64,000 bases of DNA from Algihabitans albus (GCF_003572205.1 NZ_QXNY01000004.1:186548-250547), one strand, 5' to 3'. Numbered from the stretch's first letter, positions 53,097-62,522 are shown. Notes: generated by a model not told the origin, from the letters alone. Translations and numbers: made by a program.

Positions 53097-54905
53097 TCAG
53101 GTCGCGGCCTGCACGTAACGCAATGCACTACCTTCCGCTTGCTCCCAGTCCTCGGTCCCGGCCGGTCGGCCGCTACGCCAGGCCGGCGAAAGTTCGGGCC
53201 TGCCGAAATGCCAGCCCTGCAGGAAATCCAGACCTTCTTCCGACAGATAATCGGCCGCATCGCCGTCTTCGACGCATTCCGCCACTGTCGCCAGGTTGAA
53301 GGCGCGGGCCAACGACAGCAGGTTGCGAACGAAAAGCTGGTTTTCCGACGACTCGCGAATATGGCGAATGAATGAGCCGTCGATTTTAACGATGTCGACC
53401 GTGAGTGCCTTGAGATGGCGAAAGGTCGTGTAGCCGGCTCCGAAATCGTCGATCGCGACTTTGCAGCCGAGATCGCGCACCGTTGCGACGAACCGCGCGG
53501 AGTCCTCGATGTCGTGCAGCGCGGCGGTCTCCGTGATCTCGACGATCAGCCGCTGTGCGACATCGGGCCTGCCTCGCAGATGCCCGACCAAGGCCCGCAA
53601 CCAGGAGCGGTCGGCCGCCGTCAAACCCGAGATGTTGATCGCCAGGGTGACACTCGGGTGGGCGATCAGGTCCGCCACGGCCAGATCGAGAACATGGCGA
53701 TCGATAGACCGCATCAGGCCCAGTTGCTCGACGATCGGAATGAACTCGCCGGCCGGCACCAGTTCGCCCGCCGGATCGCGCATTCGCAGCAGGCACTCGT
53801 ACCAACTGACGTGATGGCTTTTGGCGTCAACCACCGGCTGGAAAGCCAATAGCAGCCGCTCGTCCCGCAAGGCCTGCTTGACCTCTTCGCCGATCGTCAT
53901 GGATGCACGGAAGTCGTCGCGCTGGGCCTCGGACAGGCAATAAACCGAAACGCAGTCGCGGCCTGCGGTCTTGGCCGCCAACAAGGCGCCTTCGCCTTTC
54001 GTCATGACGTCTACGGCTGTCTTCGATTGCTGCGGGAAGACGACGACACCGGCGGAAACCGCGACGTGAACCGGGCCGGACTGGGTATGAAACGGGCCCT
54101 GGCGCACGGCCTGGAGGATGCGCTCCGCCGCCGCCTGGGCTTCGCCCGAAGGACAGGAGGCCAATACGATACCGAAACGATCACCGCCGAGACGGCCGAT
54201 CACGTCGGCGGCGCGAAGACAACGGTCGAGCCGGCGACCGACTTCGACGAGGACCTTGTCGCCGACCTCGTAGCCGTAGGCGGTGTTGATCTTATAGAGC
54301 GCGTCGACACCCACCACGACGAAGGCGCCCGTGCGCTGAAAGCGCAAGGCGTTGGCCAGAGCATGATCCAAGGCTTCGCGCAGGCGCAGCTTGTTGTAGT
54401 GACCGGTCAAGTCATCGAAGTTCGCGAGATATTCCAAACGGCTTTCATTCTGCTTGCGCTGCGTCACCCCGCGCAGGGTTCCGAGCAAGCGCGCCGGCGT
54501 CCCATTGGGTCCGCGTTCTACGGCACCCCGATCGTGAACCCACTGGTAGTCACCACTGTCGTCGCGCACCCGATACTCGCAGTCGAACGGGTCGTCGTTG
54601 CTAAGATGATCGGTCAGTGCGCGCAGCCGGCGCGGCAGGTCTTCCGGATTAATCCGGTCGTGGTAGGCTTCGCCGCCGACCGGCAGATTCGACTCGTCGA
54701 CGGCGAACAAGGCCGCTGCCTTGCCCCCCCAGACGATGTGATCGGCGACCAGATCCCATTCATAGACAACGTCGCCGGCCGCCTCGACGGCGGAACGCCA
54801 GCGCGCAAGATCTGACAAGCCCTCTACGACTTTGGCTGACCGCCGCAAGGCCCGCCCTCCTACCTCAATACGCCATTCCGACCAGCCCGATCGTCGCCTC
54901 TTCAT
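53097..54905 (-). CDS. PAS-GGDEF-EAL protein, probable c-di-GMP phosphodiesterase
   Basis: 602 residues without membrane helices: a PAS/PAC domain (about 30-145), a GGDEF domain whose active-site motif reads GGDRF instead of GG(D/E)EF, and an EAL domain. In the EAL part the signature Glu is kept (YECLLR), as are the catalytic NISG, EITETA, DDFGAGY, KIDGSF and AECVED residues, so it should hydrolyse c-di-GMP, while the GGDEF domain is probably regulatory. ATG 54905 is chosen; a TTG upstream is possible. It converges with phaR. Confidence 0.93.
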   Translation of the reverse strand: MKRRRSGWSEWRIEVGGRALRRSAKVVEGLSDLARWRSAVEAAGDVVYEWDLVADHIVWGGKAAALFAVDESNLPVGGEAYHDRINPEDLPRRLRALTDHLSNDDPFDCEYRVRDDSGDYQWVHDRGAVERGPNGTPARLLGTLRGVTQRKQNESRLEYLANFDDLTGHYNKLRLREALDHALANALRFQRTGAFVVVGVDALYKINTAYGYEVGDKVLVEVGRRLDRCLRAADVIGRLGGDRFGIVLASCPSGEAQAAAERILQAVRQGPFHTQSGPVHVAVSAGVVVFPQQSKTAVDVMTKGEGALLAAKTAGRDCVSVYCLSEAQRDDFRASMTIGEEVKQALRDERLLLAFQPVVDAKSHHVSWYECLLRMRDPAGELVPAGEFIPIVEQLGLMRSIDRHVLDLAVADLIAHPSVTLAINISGLTAADRSWLRALVGHLRGRPDVAQRLIVEITETAALHDIEDSARFVATVRDLGCKVAIDDFGAGYTTFRHLKALTVDIVKIDGSFIRHIRESSENQLFVRNLLSLARAFNLATVAECVEDGDAADYLSEEGLDFLQGWHFGRPELSPAWRSGRPAGTEDWEQAEGSALRYVQAAT

Positions 54906-55254
54906 CGAGCGCCGACTGGCCGGTGGCAACCGTCAGGATCCCGTATTAGCGCTTAAGAAAGCGTGAAATCTCTGCTTTCGGTCACCTTGACGCGCCATCT
55001 AAGTAGAGTACGCCTCTACAACGTTCGCGCCACTAACTCGAGCATATTATCATATTATGCAACCTTATACGATCCAATATTGTACTAATAATCATGGTTA
55101 ATCATCCCTCTAGTAGATAAAATTTGTCTTTGATTGCATCAAACCCCTTGTTCATACTTTTTTTACCCTAACTCTAAGGTGTATGTTAACGGTCTGCAGG
55201 GTCGCGAACTGACGTATGCAGATGAATTCTATGCGCCAGAAATGGGGTTGAGTT
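54906..55254. other. AT-rich intergenic stretch
   Basis: Clearly lower in GC than its neighbours (runs such as CTTTTTTTAC). It contains a tandem 8-base repeat at 55043-55058. No protein-coding frame. It may hold promoters for the EAL gene and for the ORF at 55255, or be foreign DNA. Confidence 0.6.
55043..55058. repeat. Tandem CATATTAT repeat
   Basis: CATATTAT occurs twice back to back in the AT-rich stretch. Confidence 0.7.
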
Positions 55255-55620
55255 ATGGCCGGCGTTCCGGCACTGCGCAGTACGGTAACTAGAGTTCCAG
55301 CAATCGGCGCTGGCGTAAACGCGGCCAAGGGCAGCGTTGCGGCTGACGCCTCGATCGCTGGAGCGACGAGCGCGCGCGCCATCGAACCGGTGGCCGCCAC
55401 CGTCACGGCACGACCACGAGACCAATCCGCAGTCTTGCTGCTGACCCTCGCGCTGGACGGAGCTCAGGAGCCGGCAGCACGAAACGGCTTTGGCACCGGC
55501 GGCGCGGAGCGGCAGGCAGACCGGTGCTACACGGCCGAAGCTTGCCGCACCTATCGACGACAAGGAGCAGAGCCGGAATTCTACAGTGAGGCCCCCATCA
55601 TCTTTCGCTTTCACATCTAG
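55255..55620 (+). CDS. Hypothetical Ala-rich protein
   Basis: 121 residues: an Ala/Thr/Val-rich N-terminal half and a C-terminal half with RDQSAVLLLTLALDG and YSEAPIIFRFHI. No known family or motif. It sits between two AT-rich stretches with a GGGGTTGA-type ribosome site, and its C-terminal part has some folded-protein character, so it may be real. Opposite-strand frames overlap it, so it could also be chance. Confidence 0.38.
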   Translation: MAGVPALRSTVTRVPAIGAGVNAAKGSVAADASIAGATSARAIEPVAATVTARPRDQSAVLLLTLALDGAQEPAARNGFGTGGAERQADRCYTAEACRTYRRQGAEPEFYSEAPIIFRFHI

Positions 55621-55933
55621 ACATGCAGGAATTCAACCTCGGGTGACAGACAGATCAACGTCCCGGGATGTCCTCGACTCATAAGACATTCCATATAACC
55701 ACCCCGAAATACCTGCTAAAAACAAATCTTCCGGGTAAATTTCTTTAGAAAAAGCAGTGCGAAAACTCGATTCTATAGAGTAATTTTGTACGCCAATTTA
55801 TAGTTATACCCAAAGCTGAAATTTTTTATCCAAAGCAATAGCCGCTTTTTCATTGATTCTCGCATCCGAGAAAATACAAAATATATCGCGCCAGGTGTGA
55901 GACGTTTTGATTTGAAACTATTGGTTAAAGCGC
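55621..55933. other. AT-rich upstream region of the XRE regulator
   Basis: Low-GC run with several poly-A and poly-T tracts and candidate -10 boxes (TATAGT, TATAGA). No gene. Likely carries the promoter of the regulator and is a good site for nucleoid-protein or self-binding control. Confidence 0.6.
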
Positions 55934-56299
55934 GTGGATCGAGACAAGGTCAGCGACCGGGAAATTGAACAACACGTCGGCCGCCGCATTCGCGAACGCC
56001 GCACGCTTCTGGGCCTTACTCAACAGCAGTTGGCCGATTTGATCGGTGTGACCTATCAGCAAGCACACAAGTACGAACGTGGCATCAACCGCATCTCGGC
56101 CGCGCGCCTTCATATGCTGTCTCAGGTGCTCGGTGTTGACGCCAACTACTTCTTCGACGGGGCCGGCACACCGACGGCAACGACACCGAATGGCCGCCAG
56201 CGGCTGAGCCTGGACGTCGCCCGCAACTTCACGCGCATCCGGAACGACCGCTGCCGCGAAGCTTTCGCGCAACTCTGTAGGGCCATCGCAGACGACTAA
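55934..56299 (+). CDS. XRE family regulator
   Basis: 121 residues: a Cro/CI-type helix-turn-helix (IRERRTLLGLTQQQLADLIGVTYQQAHKYERGINRISAARLHMLSQVLGV) at about 15-65, then a short C-terminal tail ending REAFAQLCRAIADD. This is a very common alphaproteobacterial family, often self-regulated. GTG start. The target is unknown. Confidence 0.92.
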   Translation: MDRDKVSDREIEQHVGRRIRERRTLLGLTQQQLADLIGVTYQQAHKYERGINRISAARLHMLSQVLGVDANYFFDGAGTPTATTPNGRQRLSLDVARNFTRIRNDRCREAFAQLCRAIADD

Positions 56300-56403
56300 A
56301 TAGGACGCGGCGGCGTCGAAAACGCAGCCTGCACCAGCCCCCTTGCCATTCCTTTTAGGACCGCTCCGACCTTTCACGGACACGCCCCGGCGCCGGCGAT
56401 GAA

Positions 56404-56787
56404 TCACCCGGACTGGACTGGCGTGCCGACGCGAAAGAGATTGCCGTGGGGGTCCCACAGGGGGAATTCCCGCATGCCCCAAGGCTTGTCTTCCAAGGGC
56501 CCGATGCGGGCCGGAACGGAAATCAGGTCCCGCCACGCCGCATCGTAGGCATCCACGTCGCGGACTTGCAGGTAAGCACCGGACGCCTCGCAGATCGCCC
56601 GGTCCTGGCAGTCCCAGAAGTGCAACTCCAGCGGGCCGCGCCCAAGCATCAGGTAGCCTTCCCACCGCCCCAGCCTGGCGAAACCCAGTTTGTTGTACCA
56701 GGCCTCCGTCTCGTCGAAATCCAGCGATGGCAGCACGGGGCAGGCGTAGTCGGGGTTGGGATAGTCGGGACGGTCGACAGCAGTCAT
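56404..56787 (-). CDS. VOC family (glyoxalase/bleomycin-resistance) protein
   Basis: 127-residue paired beta-alpha-beta-beta-beta fold: VLPSLDFDETEAWYNKLGF, LELHFWDCQD (metal-ligand His), and MREFPLWDPHGNLFRVG with a final Glu/His-type site. Bleomycin-resistance-like by pattern; ligand unknown. The start overlaps GTG-ATG; the ATG at 56785-56787 is chosen. Divergent from polA. Confidence 0.85.
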   Translation of the reverse strand: MTAVDRPDYPNPDYACPVLPSLDFDETEAWYNKLGFARLGRWEGYLMLGRGPLELHFWDCQDRAICEASGAYLQVRDVDAYDAAWRDLISVPARIGPLEDKPWGMREFPLWDPHGNLFRVGTPVQSG

Positions 56788-56868
56788 CACGTAGGTCCTC
56801 TCAAGCAGGCCGTCAAAACTAGCCGAAGCGCCTCGACAGCGCGACGACCTCGCGGCATCTTGCCAAGC

Positions 56869-59727
56869 ATGATCGAGACTCCTGCGAACGACCCCACGAA
56901 AGACTCAGCCGCCGGCGCGCCGCCCTACAAGCATCTCTATCTGATCGACGGTTCGGGGTACATCTTCCGAGCCTTCTTCGCGATCCCACCGCGCATGACC
57001 AGCCACGGCGTTCATACGAACGCTGTCTTCGGCTTCACCAACATGCTGATCAAGCTGCTGCGCGATACCGACGCGGACGGCCTCGCGGTGATCTTCGACC
57101 ATTCGGGCGAGTCCTTCCGCAACGAGATCTACCCCGACTACAAGGCGAACCGCGACGAACCGCCCGAGGAGCTGGTTCCTCAGTTCGCAGCGATCCGCGA
57201 AGCGACCCGCGCCTTCGGCCTGCCCTGCCTGGAGCAGAAGGGCTACGAGGCCGACGACCTGATCGCCACCTACGCGCGGCTAGCGGCCGAACGGGGCCTG
57301 CGGGTGACCATCGTTTCTTCCGACAAGGATCTGATGCAGCTCGTCGGCGAAGGAGTCGACATGCTCGACCCCATGAAGGACAAAGCGATCGGCCGCGCGG
57401 AGGTGATCGAAAAGTTCGGTGTGCCACCGGAGAAGGTGATCGACGTTCAGGCACTGGCGGGCGATTCCACCGACAACGTACCCGGCGTGCCTGGGATCGG
57501 GATCAAGACGGCGGCCCAGTTGGTCGAGGATTACGGCAGCCTGGAGACGCTGCTGGAGCGCGCCGAGGAGATCAAGCAACCCAAGCGCCGCGAGAAGCTG
57601 ATCGAAAACGCCGAGCTGGCGCGCGTCTCCAAGCGGCTGGTAACGCTGGAGCAGCAGGTACCGGTTGCAGCCGATCTGGTCGATTTCGGCCTCAGCGAGC
57701 CTGACCCGGAGACCTTGCGCGACTTCCTGGAGCGCTACGAGTTCCGCAGCATTCTGAACCGGCTGGCCGACAAGCTGGTCCCCAACGGCGGGGAAGGAGT
57801 GGTACCGGACGCGAAGGAAGTCGGGGCGACACCCAACCCCCAAGCCGCTGCACCCCCAGCCGAGCGGCCCCCGGGGTCCGGCTACGAGACGCTGCAGACC
57901 TCGGCGGCCTTGAGGGACTGGGTCGCGCGGGCCACCGAGGCCGGCAGAGTCGCCGTCGACACCGAGACGGACTCACTCGACTCCCTGCGCGCCAGGCTGG
58001 TCGGCGTCTCGCTGGCCATAGCGCCGGGCGAGGCCTGCTACATCCCGCTCAGCCACAAGGGCGACAGTGGCGACGGCGAATCCCTCGACTTCGAGGCCGG
58101 CGCCGCACCGGAACAGATCCCGCTGGAAGAAGCTCTCGATCTTCTGCGCCCACTGCTGGCCGACCCCGCGGTGCTGAAGATCGGGCAGAATCTGAAGTAC
58201 GATCTGGAGGTGCTGCACCGCTACGACCTGAAGGTGACGCCGCTCGACGACACCATGCTGCTGTCCTACGTGCTGGAGGGCGGATTGCATGGCCACGGCA
58301 TGGATGAGCTCTCCAAGTTGCACCTCGATCATACGCCGATCCCCTTCAAGGAGGTCTGCGGCAGCGGCAAGTCGCAGATCACCTTCGATCGCGTGCCGCT
58401 CGAGCGGGCCACCGACTACGCGGCCGAGGATGCCGACGTCACCTATCGGCTGCACGCCCTGTTCCGGCCAAGGCTCGTCACGGACAAACTCGCCACCGTC
58501 TACGAGACCCTGGAGCGTCCGCTGGTCCCGGTTCTGGTCGCCATGGAGGAGGCCGGCATCAAGGTCGATACGGCCCAGCTCAAGCGCCTTTCGAACGACT
58601 TCGCGACGCGCATGGGCGAGCTGGAGACGGAAATCCACAGCCTCGCCGGTCGGTCCTTCAACATCGGCAGCCCCAAGCAGCTCGGCGAGATCCTGTTCGA
58701 CGAGTTGGGCCTGCCGGGCGGCAAGAAAGGGAAGACCGGCGCCTACGCCACCGGGGCCGACATCCTGGAACAGCTCGCGGCACAGGGTCACGACCTACCC
58801 GCGCGCATGCTTGACTGGCGGCAGATCGCCAAGCTCAAATCGACCTACACCGACGCGCTGCAGACTCAGATCAACCCGGATACGGGGCGCGTGCACACCT
58901 CTTTCGGCCAGGCAATCGCCTCGACGGGCCGTCTCTCCTCGACCGATCCGAATCTGCAGAACATTCCGATTCGTACCGAGGAGGGCCGCAAGATCCGCCG
59001 TGCCTTCGTCGCCGAGCCGGGACACAAGCTGCTCTCCGTCGACTACTCCCAGATAGAACTGCGCCTGACCGCGCATATCGCCGGGGTCGACGCCCTGCGC
59101 GAAGCCTTCGCCGCCGGACACGACATCCATGCCATGACCGCCAGCCAGGTTTTCGGCGTGCCTCTGGAGGAGATGGACCCGGCCACCCGGCGCCGCGCCA
59201 AGGCGATCAACTTCGGGATCATCTACGGGATTTCGGCCTTCGGGCTGGCCCAGAACCTGAGCATCCCCCAGGGAGAGGCCCGCGCCTACATCGGCGCCTA
59301 CTTCGCGCGCTATCCCGAGATTCAGGACTACATGGAGCGCACCAAGGCCGAGGCGAAGCAGCGCGGCTGGGTCACCACCCTCTTCGGCCGCCGCATCCAT
59401 CTGCCGACCATCCACGACAAGAACCCGGCGCGCCGCAGCTTCGGCGAGCGCGCGGCGATCAACGCGCCGATCCAGGGCAGCGCCGCAGATATCATCAAGC
59501 GCGCCATGATCCGCATCGCGCCGGCGATCGAAACAGCCAAGCTGGAGGCCCGCATGCTGCTGCAGGTCCACGACGAACTGCTGTTCGAGGTGCCCGAAGC
59601 CCAGATCGAAGACACGGCGACCCTGGTCAAGCAGGTCATGGAGGGTGCCTGCGCCCCGGCCCTGGAGCTCTCCGTTCCCCTGGTCGCCGACGTGGGCCTC
59701 GGCGAGACCTGGGACGAGGCGCACTAA
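56869..59727 (+). CDS. polA: DNA polymerase I
   Basis: 952 residues with three domains: 5'-3' exonuclease (about 18-310, LYLIDGSGYIFRAFFA, KGYEADDLIATYA, DSTDNVPGVPGIG), 3'-5' proofreading exonuclease retaining DxE at about D364/E366 (AVDTETDSL) and QNLKYDLEVL, and the polymerase domain with SVDYSQIELRLTAH, RRAKAINFGIIYGIS and LQVHDELLFEVPE. ATG 56869 is the first start consistent with the family. It overlaps the fructosamine kinase stop by 4 bases. Confidence 0.97.
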   Translation: MIETPANDPTKDSAAGAPPYKHLYLIDGSGYIFRAFFAIPPRMTSHGVHTNAVFGFTNMLIKLLRDTDADGLAVIFDHSGESFRNEIYPDYKANRDEPPEELVPQFAAIREATRAFGLPCLEQKGYEADDLIATYARLAAERGLRVTIVSSDKDLMQLVGEGVDMLDPMKDKAIGRAEVIEKFGVPPEKVIDVQALAGDSTDNVPGVPGIGIKTAAQLVEDYGSLETLLERAEEIKQPKRREKLIENAELARVSKRLVTLEQQVPVAADLVDFGLSEPDPETLRDFLERYEFRSILNRLADKLVPNGGEGVVPDAKEVGATPNPQAAAPPAERPPGSGYETLQTSAALRDWVARATEAGRVAVDTETDSLDSLRARLVGVSLAIAPGEACYIPLSHKGDSGDGESLDFEAGAAPEQIPLEEALDLLRPLLADPAVLKIGQNLKYDLEVLHRYDLKVTPLDDTMLLSYVLEGGLHGHGMDELSKLHLDHTPIPFKEVCGSGKSQITFDRVPLERATDYAAEDADVTYRLHALFRPRLVTDKLATVYETLERPLVPVLVAMEEAGIKVDTAQLKRLSNDFATRMGELETEIHSLAGRSFNIGSPKQLGEILFDELGLPGGKKGKTGAYATGADILEQLAAQGHDLPARMLDWRQIAKLKSTYTDALQTQINPDTGRVHTSFGQAIASTGRLSSTDPNLQNIPIRTEEGRKIRRAFVAEPGHKLLSVDYSQIELRLTAHIAGVDALREAFAAGHDIHAMTASQVFGVPLEEMDPATRRRAKAINFGIIYGISAFGLAQNLSIPQGEARAYIGAYFARYPEIQDYMERTKAEAKQRGWVTTLFGRRIHLPTIHDKNPARRSFGERAAINAPIQGSAADIIKRAMIRIAPAIETAKLEARMLLQVHDELLFEVPEAQIEDTATLVKQVMEGACAPALELSVPLVADVGLGETWDEAH

Positions 59728-60569
59728 AGAAAGCGCCGCAGCACGCGCCGAACGCCCTGCAGGTAGCCGCCGCCGAAGAGCGCGACATGCACCAGCAAGG
59801 GATAGAGATTGTAGAGGTCGCGGCGCGCCTCGAAGAAGTCCGGTTCCAACGGCGCCAGCTCGGCGTAGCGGCGGAAGAAGGCTTCGCCGAAGGTGCCGAA
59901 GAGGGTCGTGAAGGCCAGCTCGACTTCCGGGTGGCCGTAGTAGACCGCCGGATCGATGAAGCCGACCGCGCCGTCACGGCCGACCAGAACGTTGCCGCTC
60001 CAGAGGTCGCCGTGCAGCAAGGCCGGCTGTTGCGGTTCGTCGAGGTAGCGGTCCAACCGCCCCGCGAGATCCTCGACACTCGTCCGGTCTTCCGCCGGCA
60101 AACGGCCTCGCTCGTGAGCGAGGCGCGCCATGGCGCGCAAGCGCTGCTCGGCGAAGAAGGGTAGCCAGCGCTCGTTCCAGGGATTGGGCTGCGGCAGGCT
60201 GCCGATCACAGTCTCCCGCTCCAGCCCGAAGGCCTCGGCGCTGTTGGCATGGAGGGCGGCCATCGCTTCGGCCGCGCGCGTTTCCGCGGCGGCATCCAGG
60301 CGGCCGCCGTCGTCCAGCCGGGTCATGATCAGCAGGTCGTTACCGGCATGGATCACCTCGGGTACGGGCAAGCGATGGTCCCGCAGCTTGGCCAGCATCC
60401 AGGCCTCGAGCTCCAGACCCGGCTGACCGGATGCCCCGCGCTTGGCGACCAGCCGCTGGCCGTCCGGCAGGTCGAGAGCGACGACCTCGGCGATGCAACC
60501 GCCGCCCAGAGAACGCAGCGAGCTGGGGCGGACGCCAAGCGCCGCCTCGACCGCTTCGGCCAAGGTCAT
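59724..60569 (-). CDS. Fructosamine-3-kinase family protein
   Basis: Kinase fold of the FN3K family that phosphorylates the sugar of glycated lysines so that it detaches. Blocks are present: LGGGCIAEVVALDLPDGQRLVAKR, LHGDLWSGNVLVGRDGAVGFIDPAVYYGHPEVELA (catalytic loop and metal-binding Asp) and RRDLYNLYPLLVHVALFG. 281 residues. It lies 10 bases downstream of a low-molecular-weight phosphatase gene, an arrangement known in bacteria for protein deglycation. Confidence 0.92.
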   Translation of the reverse strand: MTLAEAVEAALGVRPSSLRSLGGGCIAEVVALDLPDGQRLVAKRGASGQPGLELEAWMLAKLRDHRLPVPEVIHAGNDLLIMTRLDDGGRLDAAAETRAAEAMAALHANSAEAFGLERETVIGSLPQPNPWNERWLPFFAEQRLRAMARLAHERGRLPAEDRTSVEDLAGRLDRYLDEPQQPALLHGDLWSGNVLVGRDGAVGFIDPAVYYGHPEVELAFTTLFGTFGEAFFRRYAELAPLEPDFFEARRDLYNLYPLLVHVALFGGGYLQGVRRVLRRFL

Positions 60570-60579
60570 GGAACCGGCG

Positions 60580-61131
60580 TCACAGGCGGCCGCCCTGCAA
60601 GGCCGTCAGGATCTCGCGCGCGCCCGCCTCGACGATGTCCAGCGCGTCTTCGAAACCGGAGAGATCGCCGTAGTAGGGATCGGGCACTTCCCGCCCGCCT
60701 GCGGCCTCCGGGTCGAGCGGATGCAGATAGAGCCGCACCCGGGATCTGAGCGTCGCCGGCACCCGGGCCCGCATGTGGCGCAGGTGGCCCAGGTCCATGG
60801 CATAGAGCCGGTCGAAGTCCTGGAAATGCCAATCGGCCAATTGCTCCGCTCGCAGGGCCGAGAGGTCGTAGCCGCGCCGGGCGGCGGCGTCGCGGGCCCG
60901 CTTGTCCGGCGGATCGCCGACATGCCAGCCGCCGGTGCCGACCGAGCCGGTCCGCACCTGGGTCAAACCGGCATCGTCCAGCAGCTTGCGCATCACACCC
61001 TCGGCGCTGGGCGAGCGGCAGATGTTGCCGCTGCAGACGAACAGCAGACTTTGCGGTTGCCCCTGGCGTCCAACCTCATCGCGCGGATCGCTCACGTCAT
61101 TTCCTCTTAGCTGCGGATTGCCGCCGGTCAT
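60580..61131 (-). CDS. Low-molecular-weight protein tyrosine phosphatase-type enzyme
   Basis: 183 residues with the CxxxxxR phosphatase loop VCSGNICRSP at about residue 33 and the general-acid Asp in VPDPYYGD. Related enzymes dephosphorylate ribulosamine-5-phosphate on proteins, which fits the adjacent fructosamine kinase gene 10 bases downstream. ATG 61131 has GGAG upstream. Divergent from cobB. Confidence 0.93.
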   Translation of the reverse strand: MTGGNPQLRGNDVSDPRDEVGRQGQPQSLLFVCSGNICRSPSAEGVMRKLLDDAGLTQVRTGSVGTGGWHVGDPPDKRARDAAARRGYDLSALRAEQLADWHFQDFDRLYAMDLGHLRHMRARVPATLRSRVRLYLHPLDPEAAGGREVPDPYYGDLSGFEDALDIVEAGAREILTALQGGRL

Positions 61132-61200
61132 ATCGCAGAGCTCCAAGATGAGGACAACCCGAGAGTGGACAAGCGATCGCCCGGCAAGACACCCTGCCCC

Positions 61201-61944
61201 ATGACTTCTTCATCCGTCACGTCCTCGAGCAAGCGAATCGTGGTGCTGACCGGCGCCGGAATCTCCAAGGAAAGCGGACTGGACACCTTCCGCGACGCCG
61301 ACGGCATCTGGTCGCAGGTCAGTCTGGAGGAGGTGGCGACGCCCGAGGGTTTCCGCCGCGACCCCGTCAAGGTGCAGGCCTTCTACAACGCCCGTCGGCG
61401 TCAGCTACAGGACCAGGCGGTCAAGCCGAACCTGGCGCATCGGGCTTTGGGCCGACTGCACCGGGCGCTCGGTGAGGAGATGCTGCTGGTCACGCAGAAC
61501 ATCGACGATCTGCACGAACGCGGTGGCGCCGGCCCGGTTCTGCACATGCATGGTGAGCTTTTGCGGGCCCGCTGCCTGGCCTGTCGGGCCGACAGTGTCT
61601 GGACGGCCGACATCGACAGCGCCAGCCGGTGTTCCCGCTGCAGCTCCACCGGCCAACTGCGCCCGCATGTGGTCTGGTTCGGTGAGATGCCGCTGGAGAT
61701 GGAGCGCATCTATGGCGCCCTGGCCGACTGCGATCTCTTCGTGTCGATCGGCACCTCGGGCAACGTCTACCCGGCCGCCGGCTTCGTGGCGGAGGCACGC
61801 GAGGCCGGCGCCCATACCCTGGAGCTGAACCTTGAGCCGAGCGAAGGCGCCACGCTCTTCGCCGAGAAACGCTACGGCCCGGCCAGCGAGTTGGTCCCGC
61901 TTTGGGTCGAGGAGGTCTTGGCAGAGACCGGCGTCGCGGGATGA
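61201..61944 (+). CDS. cobB: NAD-dependent protein deacylase, class III sirtuin
   Basis: Sirtuin that removes acetyl or longer acyl groups from lysine, with NAD. It has VLTGAGIS, TQNIDDLHERGG, catalytic His in LHMHGE, a Cys4 zinc ribbon (CLAC...CSRC) and GTSGNVYPAAGF. YNARRR keeps the Tyr-x-x-Arg pair of desuccinylases. 247 residues from ATG 61201; a GTG at 61165 is an alternative. Its stop overlaps the next gene as ATGA. Confidence 0.93.
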   Translation: MTSSSVTSSSKRIVVLTGAGISKESGLDTFRDADGIWSQVSLEEVATPEGFRRDPVKVQAFYNARRRQLQDQAVKPNLAHRALGRLHRALGEEMLLVTQNIDDLHERGGAGPVLHMHGELLRARCLACRADSVWTADIDSASRCSRCSSTGQLRPHVVWFGEMPLEMERIYGALADCDLFVSIGTSGNVYPAAGFVAEAREAGAHTLELNLEPSEGATLFAEKRYGPASELVPLWVEEVLAETGVAG

Positions 61945-62522
61945 GCGCCCTGGAGACGGCCCTCGCCGAAGCAAGGGCCTGCCGGCTATGCGCGGCGGAG
62001 TTGCCGCTCGGGCCGCGCCCCGTCCTGCAGGCCGGCCGGAGTGCGCGCCTGATGGTCGTGGGGCAGGCACCCGGCACGCGAGTCCACGCCAGCGGCATCC
62101 CCTTCAACGATCCTTCGGGGGATCGCCTGCGGGCCTGGCTGGGGATCGACCGCGAAACCTTCTACGACGCAACCCGCCTGGCCATTCTGCCCATGGGGCT
62201 CTGCTACCCCGGCCAGGACGCGCGCGGCGCCGACAAGCCGCCGAAGAAGATCTGCGCGCCGACCTGGCACCCGCGCCTCCGTCCGCTCTTGCCCAGGCTT
62301 GAACTGACCTTGCTGGTCGGACAGTACGCCCAAGCTCGCTACCTCGGTCCCGCACGCAAGAAGACCCTGACCGAGACAGTGCGGGCCTGGCGCGATTACG
62401 GCCCGGACTTTCTGCCGCTGCCGCACCCGAGCTGGCGCAACACGGCCTGGCTGAAGCGCAATCCCTGGTTAGAGGCCGAGATCCTGCCGGAGCTGCGCCG
62501 CCGCGTCGAAGCGCTGCTTTAG
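61941..62522 (+). CDS. Uracil-DNA glycosylase superfamily protein with 4 Cys
   Basis: 193 residues of the UDG fold: VVGQAPGTRVHASGIPFNDPSGDRLRAWLG, LPMGLCYPG, and a C-terminal LPLPHPSWRN. Two Cys in CRLC and two more, 16 residues apart (MGLC ... KKIC), match the [4Fe-4S] pattern of family 4 and related glycosylases, so it may repair uracil in DNA. ATG 61941 overlaps the cobB stop as ATGA. The stop overlaps the histidine kinase stop by 4 bases. Confidence 0.9.
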   Translation: MSALETALAEARACRLCAAELPLGPRPVLQAGRSARLMVVGQAPGTRVHASGIPFNDPSGDRLRAWLGIDRETFYDATRLAILPMGLCYPGQDARGADKPPKKICAPTWHPRLRPLLPRLELTLLVGQYAQARYLGPARKKTLTETVRAWRDYGPDFLPLPHPSWRNTAWLKRNPWLEAEILPELRRRVEALL

